NCBI GenBank assembly: GCA_003229235.1
Contig: QIIH01000120.1
Location: 1-8,499 of the forward strand
Length of the DNA: 8,499 bases
Source: Flavobacteriales bacterium
GTDB taxonomy: Bacteria; Bacteroidota; Bacteroidia; Flavobacteriales; Flavobacteriaceae
Reading direction: 5' to 3'
The notes beneath the pieces are model-generated. The model did no database searches. It was not told the origin of the DNA and worked only from the letters and a program-made list of their open reading frames with translations. This document shows positions 1 through 3,838 of this stretch, piece after piece (position 1 is the first letter of the stretch; every line of letters begins with the position of its first letter). Both the position numbers and the translations under genes were made by a program.

Positions 1-751
1 TCAATGCTAAGGAACGAATGATGAGGTTTCCCCACATACCAGCTAAGCGCTTAATTTGTGGATGAATTTTTGGCGAAACTCTAAAAGATACTTTGGTGGT
101 TACTTTCAATAAAATCGTAGCCAGAATTGCCATAAATCCTTGCGCAATTAAACTGGCCCAGGCAGCTCCTTTAATGTTCATGGGGTCTATCCAACCCTCT
201 ATACCATATACTAAAGCAAAGTCGAGCCCGATGTTTAAAGTGGCCCCTAATCCGGCAACAACCATGGGCCAAAAAGTGTTTTGTAGGCCCCTAAAAATTC
301 CAAAAATAGCAATGGTATAGAGCGATAAAGGGAAGCCCCAGACACGAATATTGTAATAATCTACACTTAAATCTAGAATGAGTCCTTTGGCCTCCATTAA
401 GACGAAGATCTCTTTTGCAAAAAAATATGTGCCAAATAACACGATCAAGCTACTCATCACATTAAGAAGTACTGCCTGAGGCGGAAACGATTCTAAAGAA
501 TCAAGTTTTCCGGCGCCAATACTTTGAGAAATAATGGCAGAAATTGCCGATCTCGATTGGCCAAGTACCCAAATAAAAGTGGAAATTAGAGCACCAACTA
601 TACCAACGGCCGCCAAAGATTCGGTGCCAAAAGAAGACATATTTCCTACTACAGCTGCGTCTGTTAAGGAAAGCACAGGCTCTGCAATACCTGCGATAAT
701 CGCTGGTAATGCCAACTGCTGAATGCGACCAAAGGAGATGTTTATACTCAA
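1..751 (-). CDS. MATE family efflux transporter, N-terminal part (3' end outside window)
   Basis: Inner-membrane multidrug and toxin extrusion transporter of the DinF-like group, expected to export cationic or organic compounds by Na+ or H+ antiport. About 250 codons are visible and the frame is open to the window edge. Translation gives the typical MATE opening: an amphipathic start (INISFGRIQQLALP), then AIIAGIAEPVLSLTDAAVVGN, and later hydrophobic segments separated by short polar loops, e.g. around GIVGALISTFIWVLGQ and SSLIVLFGTYFF. Family members have about 440 residues, so a little over half is present. No ATG lies between the in-frame stop at 785-787 and the conserved region. The start is best read as TTG at 751, giving MSINISFG; another TTG is at 769. 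It lies 58 bases downstream of the XRE regulator on the same strand, so co-transcription and control by that regulator are possible. Family assignment is secure; substrate is unknown. Confidence 0.88.
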   Translation of the reverse strand, partial: MSINISFGRIQQLALPAIIAGIAEPVLSLTDAAVVGNMSSFGTESLAAVGIVGALISTFIWVLGQSRSAISAIISQSIGAGKLDSLESFPPQAVLLNVMSSLIVLFGTYFFAKEIFVLMEAKGLILDLSVDYYNIRVWGFPLSLYTIAIFGIFRGLQNTFWPMVVAGLGATLNIGLDFALVYGIEGWIDPMNIKGAAWASLIAQGFMAILATILLKVTTKVSFRVSPKIHPQIKRLAGMWGNLIIRSLAL

Positions 752-809
752 AGACGAAGTTTTGAGCAAAGGTCGGAAAGAGATTTAACGTGAAAAAGGA
801 AATTTTCGA

Positions 810-1088
810 TTAGATAATAGATTCGTCGAGAATCTCATTTACCTGATTTAAAAATTCTTTTTTGGAAACGTCATTTAAATCTTCTTTCTCTAAAGATTTT
901 ATAAGTAAATAATAGAAAGGAATTTCAAGGCCGTCTGCAATTTGTTTGATTACATCAAAACTTGGTCTTCGAGCGCTATTCTCGATTTCGGAGATATATG
1001 AATGTGATAGCCCCACCTTGTCTGCCAACTCTTTCTGAGTTAACTGACGTCCTTTCCTTATTTCTTTTAAGGAATTTCCGATATTCAT
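810..1088 (-). CDS. XRE/Cro-CI family helix-turn-helix transcriptional regulator
   Basis: Small DNA-binding regulator of 92 residues. Residues 1-62 form a five-helix Cro/CI-type domain: LKEIRKGRQLTQKELADKVG holds helices 1 and 2, SHSYISEIENSARRPS (28-43) is the recognition helix and the turn after it, and IKQIADGLEIPFYYLL completes the fold. The tail (65-92) is charged and probably helical, possibly for dimerisation; no sensor or peptidase domain is present. Length and architecture resemble restriction-modification controller proteins and small phage-type repressors, but no restriction or methylase gene is visible. Immediately upstream is an array of GAAC/GTTC half-sites, the arrangement expected for an autoregulated repressor. 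The 74-aa gene lies 50 bases upstream and the MATE gene 58 bases downstream, all on one strand, so the three may form one regulated unit. The HTH call is firm; the targets are inferred. Confidence 0.93.
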   Translation of the reverse strand: MNIGNSLKEIRKGRQLTQKELADKVGLSHSYISEIENSARRPSFDVIKQIADGLEIPFYYLLIKSLEKEDLNDVSKKEFLNQVNEILDESII

Positions 1089-1095
1089 AATTAAA

Positions 1096-1129
1096 GAACA
1101 ATTAGGTTCTTAAAGAACAACGCTTGTTC
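1096..1129. promoter_or_regulatory. Candidate operator array for the XRE regulator
   Basis: Four tetramer half-sites alternate in orientation: GAAC at 1096, GTTC at 1106, GAAC at 1115 and GTTC at 1126, starting 10, 9 and 11 bases apart. Two overlapping perfect dyads result: GTTCTT-A-AAGAAC (1106-1118) and GAACAA-CGC-TTGTTC (1115-1129). The 11-mer TTAAAGAACAA is also directly repeated at 1091 and 1110. The array ends 8 bases before the regulator start codon. The helical phasing would place dimers on one DNA face. Autoregulation is inferred from position and symmetry. Confidence 0.6.
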
Positions 1130-1138
1130 ATTACGTAT

Positions 1139-1363
1139 TTATTCAAGCCATTGCTCCAATAATTCTACAAGCTTATGACTTGCAAAATGTTTAAAGAGCG
1201 TCCTTAGAAAATCCGTTTTGGAATTTGTCTTTGGATCAGCTTTTTCCGTTTTAATAATTTCATCTAATTGCTCGCTATAATTAGCTCGCAATGAGTCATT
1301 TTCGATTTGAGAAATTTGAGCTTTTAAAAACTTCTCAAAATCTGTGAGGTTTTTGTTCTGCAT
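1139..1363 (-). CDS. Hypothetical protein, 74 aa, small charged helical
   Basis: I do not recognise this family. The protein is short, hydrophilic and charged, with no signal peptide, membrane segment or cysteine. Heptad-like spacing of Leu/Ile/Phe (FEKFLKAQISQIEN near residues 9-22, then YSEQLDEIIK, and LRTLFKHFASHKLVELLEQWLE at the C-terminus) suggests two or three amphipathic helices, such as a helical hairpin or a small binding partner. A Lys/Asp/Thr/Asn-rich linker (about 40-50) separates the halves. The ATG at 1363 is the first in frame. It is transcribed toward the XRE regulator, whose start is 50 bases downstream across the operator array. A perfect TAnnTTTG promoter element lies about 140 bases upstream. 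The position next to a small repressor resembles antitoxin, anti-repressor or controller modules, but nothing in the sequence proves that. Real gene is likely rather than certain. Confidence 0.62.
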   Translation of the reverse strand: MQNKNLTDFEKFLKAQISQIENDSLRANYSEQLDEIIKTEKADPKTNSKTDFLRTLFKHFASHKLVELLEQWLE

Positions 1364-1408
1364 ATCTTGCTTTTTTTAGCTAGATATACCAGAATTAAGA
1401 GACTGTTG

Positions 1409-1471
1409 CTATTCATTTAATAAACTAGTCTTGTCTGGTAATCTTGGCTTGATTTCGGATACATGGTTCAT
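1409..1471 (-). CDS. Possible 20-codon leader ORF upstream of the 74-aa gene
   Basis: Behind a perfect -7 element (1501-1508) the first ATG opens a 20-codon frame beginning MNHVSEIKPRLPDK and ending at TAG (1409-1411). The predicted 5' UTR would be about 24 bases and the next gene starts 45 bases after the stop. Position suggests a leader peptide or a tiny independent protein. It has no run of a single amino acid that would indicate classical attenuation. An ORF this short can arise by chance, and the call rests on context only. Confidence 0.3.
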   Translation of the reverse strand: MNHVSEIKPRLPDKTSLLNE

Positions 1472-1500
1472 AATTGTACGGTTTTGTGAGTTAATAATTT

Positions 1501-1508
1501 CAAAGATA
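1501..1508 (-). promoter_or_regulatory. Candidate Bacteroidota promoter (-7 element TATCTTTG)
   Basis: Read on the minus strand this is TATCTTTG, an exact match to the Bacteroidota -7 consensus TAnnTTTG. The -33 region is only T-rich and lacks a clear TTTG at the right distance. A perfect 12-base palindrome, GTAAAATTTTAC, at 1509-1520 lies just upstream in the spacer and could be an operator, though it is AT-only apart from its ends. The promoter would serve the leader ORF, the 74-aa gene and possibly the XRE and MATE genes. Confidence 0.45.
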
Positions 1509-1548
1509 GTAAAATTTTACAAATAGTGAAATAAAATAACAAATTTTT

Positions 1549-2049
1549 TTACAGGACTAATTCGTAACAATAAAAAGGATGGTCGCTCTGCTTAGGGAAA
1601 TAGATATTACCTAGTTGGGTATATCCGCGATTTAAGTAAAATCGTTGATTACGCTTGTTTTGGCTAAACGTATCTAATCGCACCGCATGAGCTCCTTTAG
1701 CCTTTGCCACAGTTTCTGCATAATCCATCATGGCCCTTGCGACGCCTTGTTTTTGATCCTTGGGATTAACAGCAAGACGATGTATATAAAAGTTTAAATC
1801 GTTTGGCGTACTCCATAAAATGGAATCGTATTCTTGGTCCATATGTGTAGAAATTACGATGCAACCTGCTATGTTCTTGTCAATCTCATATACGTAAAGT
1901 TCTTGACGTGCAATGTCGTTTTCAAAGGCAGAGGCAGAGGGGTAGTACTCGTTCCATTGATAAATTTGTTGAGCAATCATATAGGATGCACAGGCCTTTG
2001 TGAGTGCCAGAATTTGCCCTATTTCTTGTTTTTTTGCCAAACGAATCAT
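1549..2049 (-). CDS. GNAT family N-acetyltransferase
   Basis: Cytosolic acetyl-CoA-dependent acyltransferase of 166 residues with the chosen start. The acetyl-CoA binding motif A is clear: a beta strand ending in IHRLAVNP is followed by the pyrophosphate loop QKQGVA (Q-x-x-G-x-A) and the helix ARAMMDYAETVAKAKG. Motif B follows as AVRLDTF...NQRFYLNRGYTQLG, including the conserved NxxxxxFYxxxGY pattern. The N-terminal half (MIRLAKKQEIGQILALTKACASYMI) is the usual first strand and helix. I prefer the ATG at 2049 because MIRLA matches the family's normal N-terminus; the frame also opens at 2070, adding seven residues (MQKYIEL). It diverges from the universal stress gene across about 130 bases and is followed by the promoter of the 74-aa gene rather than by a strong terminator. 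Acceptor substrate (small molecule or protein) cannot be told. Confidence 0.9.
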   Translation of the reverse strand: MIRLAKKQEIGQILALTKACASYMIAQQIYQWNEYYPSASAFENDIARQELYVYEIDKNIAGCIVISTHMDQEYDSILWSTPNDLNFYIHRLAVNPKDQKQGVARAMMDYAETVAKAKGAHAVRLDTFSQNKRNQRFYLNRGYTQLGNIYFPKQSDHPFYCYELVL

Positions 2050-2111
2050 TAATTCGATGTATTTTTGCATAAAGGTAAAGAAAGCACTGTCTAAAACTAA
2101 ACTTTGGACAT

Positions 2112-2133
2112 TGGTAAATTGAATTAATTACCA
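2112..2133. promoter_or_regulatory. Inverted repeat in divergent intergenic region
   Basis: TGGTAA at 2112-2117 and TTACCA at 2128-2133 are perfect 6-base arms separated by 10 bases, midway between the divergent acetyltransferase and stress-protein genes. The spacing fits a dimeric regulator binding two adjacent major grooves. No other copy was found in the window, so this is only a candidate operator. Confidence 0.25.
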
Positions 2134-2177
2134 GAATTTTTGCCAAGTTTGCTTACCTTCTTTGAAAATTTATAGTG

Positions 2178-2972
2178 ATGAAACGAATTTTAGTACCTGT
2201 CGGGGATTTAGAAAATGGGGTAACCAACTTACGTTATGCAGTGCAATTTGCTTCACTTAGTGGGGCTACCGTCTATTTAGTTAATATGTACCGTGAATTT
2301 TCTAAAGTCGGCGGGCTTACCAAGGTTAACGAATTGATAATTGAAGAAAGTGAAAGCCAACTTCAAAAAGTAGTAGACAGCGTATCAATAGGAGATGTTG
2401 AGGTAATTACTAAAGCTATAAAGGGGGATCCGTTTGAGGCATTAAATAGAGTTTCTAACCAATTAGAAATAGACCTAATGATTGTGTCTCCTCAGAGTGT
2501 TGGCAGGGCTGATGAGGTATTTCTTGGCAGTGTAACTGGAAAGATTATCAAGCAAACCGAGATTCCGGTACTTGTAATACCTAAAGATTATATTTTTAGA
2601 AAAATTGCCGTGATTTTGATGGCGTTCAAATCTGGACAGATAAAGTCTTCCTCTATTTTAGATACAGTTTCTACATTTAAGACACTATTTTCTGCAAAGC
2701 TCAATTTATTACATGTTATTACCCCGGACAATTCGGAAGAGGATTTAACAATTGACGTTCGTTTAGACGTGTTAAAGGACAATTGTAAGGTAGTAGAAAA
2801 TGCGACTATTTTTCAAGGTCTTTTAGAGCACTTCCAATCTAATAACCCTGATATGCTCTGCGTAATCAGGCGTAAAAGAGGATTCTTTCAGAAAATATGG
2901 GAGAAAAATCAAATTTACAAGAAAGAATTTCACACAAGTAAACCTTTATTGGTATTAAGAGGGCAAGAATAG
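2178..2972 (+). CDS. Universal stress protein, tandem UspA-type domains
   Basis: Cytosolic protein of 264 residues with two fused Usp folds. The first domain (about 1-140) opens with KRILVPVGDLENGVTNLRYAVQFASLSGATVYLVNMY, the classic first strand and helix. It ends with DLMIVSPQSVGRADEVFLGSVTGKIIKQTEIPVLVIP, in which LGSVTGKI keeps the Gly-Ser nucleotide-binding element although the preceding G-x-x-G is degenerate. The second domain (about 143-264) starts with RKIAVILMAFKSG and ends with MLCVIRRKRGFFQKIWEKN...HTSKPLLVLR. It has lost the glycine-rich ATP loop, as usual for the second half in Bacteroidota double-Usp proteins. ATG at 2178 is chosen over the GTG just before it (2175), because strand 1 begins directly at MKRILVPV. 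Such proteins are linked to stress survival, with ATP or other nucleotides as likely ligands. The gene is followed by a hairpin cluster and tRNA-Ala. Confidence 0.93.
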   Translation: MKRILVPVGDLENGVTNLRYAVQFASLSGATVYLVNMYREFSKVGGLTKVNELIIEESESQLQKVVDSVSIGDVEVITKAIKGDPFEALNRVSNQLEIDLMIVSPQSVGRADEVFLGSVTGKIIKQTEIPVLVIPKDYIFRKIAVILMAFKSGQIKSSSILDTVSTFKTLFSAKLNLLHVITPDNSEEDLTIDVRLDVLKDNCKVVENATIFQGLLEHFQSNNPDMLCVIRRKRGFFQKIWEKNQIYKKEFHTSKPLLVLRGQE

Positions 2973-2987
2973 TATTTTATTATTATT

Positions 2988-3037
2988 TTTGGCGTCACCA
3001 AACGGGGATGTAGCCCCGCCCGACAAAGTCGTTCGGG
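2988..3037 (+). repeat. Three consecutive short hairpins after the stress-protein gene
   Basis: Three back-to-back inverted repeats: TTTGG-cgtca-CCAAA (2988-3002), CGGGG-atgtag-CCCCG (3003-3018) and CCCGA-9 nt-TCGGG (3019-3037). They begin 16 bases after the stop codon. None is followed by a T-tract, so they do not look like an intrinsic terminator; they could protect the mRNA 3' end or act as a processing boundary before the tRNA. Confidence 0.5.
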
Positions 3038-3060
3038 TAAATCAGTTGCTTAAATAGAGC
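3004..3060 (+). pseudogene. tRNA-Ala-like fragment just upstream of the intact tRNA
   Basis: Three blocks identical to the 5' half of the adjacent tRNA occur in the same order: GGGGATGTAGC (3004-3014; tRNA 3076-3086), TCAGTTG (3042-3048; tRNA 3087-3093) and TAGAGC (3055-3060; tRNA 3096-3101). A 27-base hairpin-forming segment separates the first two blocks, which are contiguous in the tRNA. The anticodon and T arms are absent. This looks like a decayed or interrupted partial duplication, but chance similarity of the short blocks cannot be excluded. Confidence 0.4.
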
Positions 3061-3075
3061 AATAATTAAATATCT

Positions 3076-3149
3076 GGGGATGTAGCTCAGTTGGCTAGAG
3101 CGCTTGACTGGCAGTCAAGAGGTCGTGGGTTCGACTCCCATCTTCTCCA
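3076..3149 (+). tRNA. tRNA-Ala (anticodon GGC)
   Basis: The 74-base cloverleaf folds by eye: acceptor GGGGATG with CTTCTCC, D arm GCTC/GAGC, anticodon stem CTTGA/TCAAG with loop CTGGCAG, variable loop AGGTC, and T arm GTGGG/CCCAT with loop TTCGACT. The anticodon is GGC (3110-3112), reading GCC/GCU alanine codons. The alanine identity pair G3-U70 (3078 and 3146) is present, confirming the call. The discriminator is A, and CCA is not encoded. The acceptor stem has a U-U mismatch at 6-67 and the T stem a G-U at 49-65. A TTG (3046) and TAAATATC (3067) upstream are a weak promoter candidate; co-transcription with the stress gene is the alternative. Confidence 0.95.
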
Positions 3150-3214
3150 CATCAAGCAGGAAATCCGCACTGCGAAAAAGTGATGCAAGCTTGCTTTCGA
3201 GGACTTTTGAGCAC

Positions 3215-3242
3215 AAAAAAAGACACACGCTGCAGGCGTGTG
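3215..3242 (-). terminator. Hairpin with U-tract on the minus strand (unit 1)
   Basis: CACACGC (3224-3230), loop TGCAG and GCGTGTG (3236-3242) form a perfect 7-bp stem. Seven A residues at 3215-3221 become a U-tract two bases after the stem when read on the minus strand, the shape of an intrinsic terminator. No minus-strand protein gene lies upstream of it, so its client transcript would be an unannotated RNA, or it may be a repeat remnant. Confidence 0.5.
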
Positions 3243-3273
3243 CTATTTCCTATTTGCAGGAGTGGAGTCACTT

Positions 3274-3303
3274 GGGAGGATTTTACGAAGTAAAATCACT
3301 CCC
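3274..3303. repeat. GGGAG-framed hairpin, copy 1
   Basis: GGGAG-GATTTTAC, loop GAA, GTAAAATC-A-CTCCC: 13 base pairs with one bulged A between the inner and outer stems and a 3-base loop. The bulge near the base of a long stem is typical of REP-type palindromes. Confidence 0.7.
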
Positions 3304-3339
3304 GTAATCTGAAGCTCGCTTTCTTAAGCCCTCGTAAAC

Positions 3340-3370
3340 AAAAAATATCCAACGCTGATAAGCGTTGGAT
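3340..3370 (-). terminator. Hairpin with U-tract on the minus strand (unit 2)
   Basis: ATCCAACGC (3347-3355), loop TGATAA and GCGTTGGAT (3362-3370) form a perfect 9-bp stem. A 6-base A-tract at 3340-3345 becomes a U-tract one base after the stem on the minus strand. It occupies the same place in the tandem unit as the 3224-3242 hairpin but has a different stem sequence. Confidence 0.5.
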
Positions 3371-3402
3371 TGATTAACTATTTGCAGGAGTGTGTGACTT
3401 TT

Positions 3403-3432
3403 GGGAGGATTTTACGAAGTAAAATCACTCCC
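3403..3432. repeat. GGGAG-framed hairpin, copy 2
   Basis: Identical to the hairpin at 3274-3303 over all 30 bases, including the bulged A and GAA loop, and set in the same position of the second tandem unit. Confidence 0.7.
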
Positions 3433-3446
3433 AGTGCGTGAATGCT

Positions 3447-3476
3447 GGGAGGTTTTTGCAAAGCAAAAACACTCCC
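3447..3476. repeat. GGGAG-framed hairpin, copy 3, with compensatory inner stem
   Basis: The same frame (GGGAG ... A-CTCCC, one bulged A, 3-base loop) but the inner stem is GTTTTTGC/GCAAAAAC instead of GATTTTAC/GTAAAATC and the loop is AAA. Both changed positions of the 8-bp inner stem are matched on the opposite arm, so pairing is preserved. This supports selection or copying at the level of structure. Confidence 0.7.
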
Positions 3477-3498
3477 GCAGTTCAATTTCTTAGAACAA

Positions 3499-3530
3499 TT
3501 TTTAGCACCAGTCAGGAGACTGGCGCTAGC
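3499..3530 (-). repeat. REP-like hairpin, copy A
   Basis: TTTTT is followed by AGC-A-CCAGTC, loop AGGA, GACTGG-C-GCT and then AGC. On the plus strand the stem has an A-C mismatch (3507 with 3524). On the minus strand the same position is G-U, giving an uninterrupted 10-bp RNA stem. It matches copy B at 31 of 32 bases. Confidence 0.65.
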
Positions 3531-3591
3531 GAATGCGGAAGTAATTTCCTATTTACATTAGTGCGTGAATGTTGTGAGCACCGAAGGTACC

Positions 3592-3623
3592 TTTTTAGCA
3601 CCAGTCACGAGACTGGCGCTAGC
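3592..3623 (-). repeat. REP-like hairpin, copy B
   Basis: Same 32-base element as 3499-3530, differing only at one loop base (ACGA in place of AGGA). It lies 93 bases further on and keeps the A-C position that becomes G-U on the minus strand. Two such close copies suggest a mobile or recently duplicated palindromic element; no transposase is visible in the window. Confidence 0.65.
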
Positions 3624-3658
3624 AGAGGACTTTGCCTACAAACAATAATTGTCTTGAG

Positions 3659-3713
3659 CGACATGTTTGAGCTCCCCAGAAGTAGAGCAATGCTCACTAC
3701 TGGGAGCGAGTCG
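3659..3713. repeat. Long imperfect inverted repeat
   Basis: The core arms are GCTCCCCAGAAGTAGAGCA (3671-3689) and, opposite, a strand ending GGGAGC at 3707. About 16 pairs form, with two single-base bulges and one A-A mismatch. Outer CGAC (3659-3662) and GTCG (3710-3713) can extend the stem after an internal loop. A small TGCC-gtta-GGCA hairpin follows at 3725-3736, where GGTGCC is also directly repeated (3723 and 3737). No T-tract follows on either strand, so it is not an obvious terminator. Confidence 0.55.
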
Positions 3714-3838
3714 TGAAAGCGCGGTGCCGTTAGGCAGGTGCCAAAAATCCTAAAACTTGCTCCAGATCTTCTACCATGAGCCTTTAGTAGATCTACTTTG
3801 AAAAGGATAGAATACTCCAAACCGCTATCTTTACCTCT

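Larger units (their letters stand above)
3187..3432 (-). repeat. Tandem ~127-bp repeat, two full units, with conserved hairpin layout
   Basis: Unit 1 (3187-3303) and unit 2 (3312-3432) share four landmarks in order. These are AAGCTYGCTTTC (3187 and 3312), an A-tract followed by a strong hairpin (3224-3242 and 3347-3370), CTATTTGCAGGAGTG (3250 and 3378) and the GGGAG hairpin (3274-3303 and 3403-3432). Landmark spacing between units is 125, 128 and 129 bases. The first hairpins sit exactly 8 bases before the 15-mer in both units yet have unrelated stem sequences. A decayed third copy may start near 3546 (CTATTTACATTAGTG at 3549, 12 of 15 identical). AGTGCGTGAATG also recurs at 3433 and 3560, again 127 apart. 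Confidence 0.7.
3150..3838. other. Gene-free stretch rich in hairpins and repeats
   Basis: About 690 bases with no credible protein gene. Frames open on both strands (3104-3307, 3438-3716, 3605-3820) run through the tRNA or through repeats and have low-complexity, non-protein-like translations, so I leave them out. The content is instead a tandem roughly 127-base unit, three GGGAG-framed hairpins, two REP-like hairpins, a long imperfect inverted repeat and a short palindrome, AGTAGATCTACT (3786-3797), all listed separately. The last 40 bases before the lipoprotein gene hold TATCTTTA (3826-3833), a near match to the -7 promoter consensus but very close to the start codon. Confidence 0.75.

Noticed and set aside
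810..1363. HigBA-type or other known toxin-antitoxin pair
   Set aside because: The 74-aa protein shows no RelE/HigB or other toxin motif that I recognise; proximity to an XRE regulator alone is not enough.
3126..3149. tRNA 3' end used as an integration site
   Set aside because: No second copy of the tRNA 3' end and no integrase gene are seen in the window.
3104..3307. Plus-strand open frame of 67 codons overlapping the tRNA
   Set aside because: It begins inside the tRNA anticodon arm and runs through the repeat unit; the translation has no protein-like pattern.
3187..3476. CRISPR array
   Set aside because: The repeats are palindromic units about 127 bases apart with partly conserved interiors, not short direct repeats with unique spacers of equal length, and no cas gene is present.
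3438..3716. Plus-strand open frame of 92 codons
   Set aside because: It spans the hairpins and both REP-like copies, and its repeated STSxETGAS segments are just the two palindromes translated. No start context or family similarity.
3605..3820. Minus-strand open frame of 71 codons
   Set aside because: It covers the long inverted repeat and a REP-like copy; I judge it a chance frame through repeats, although it could be annotated as hypothetical in some genomes.
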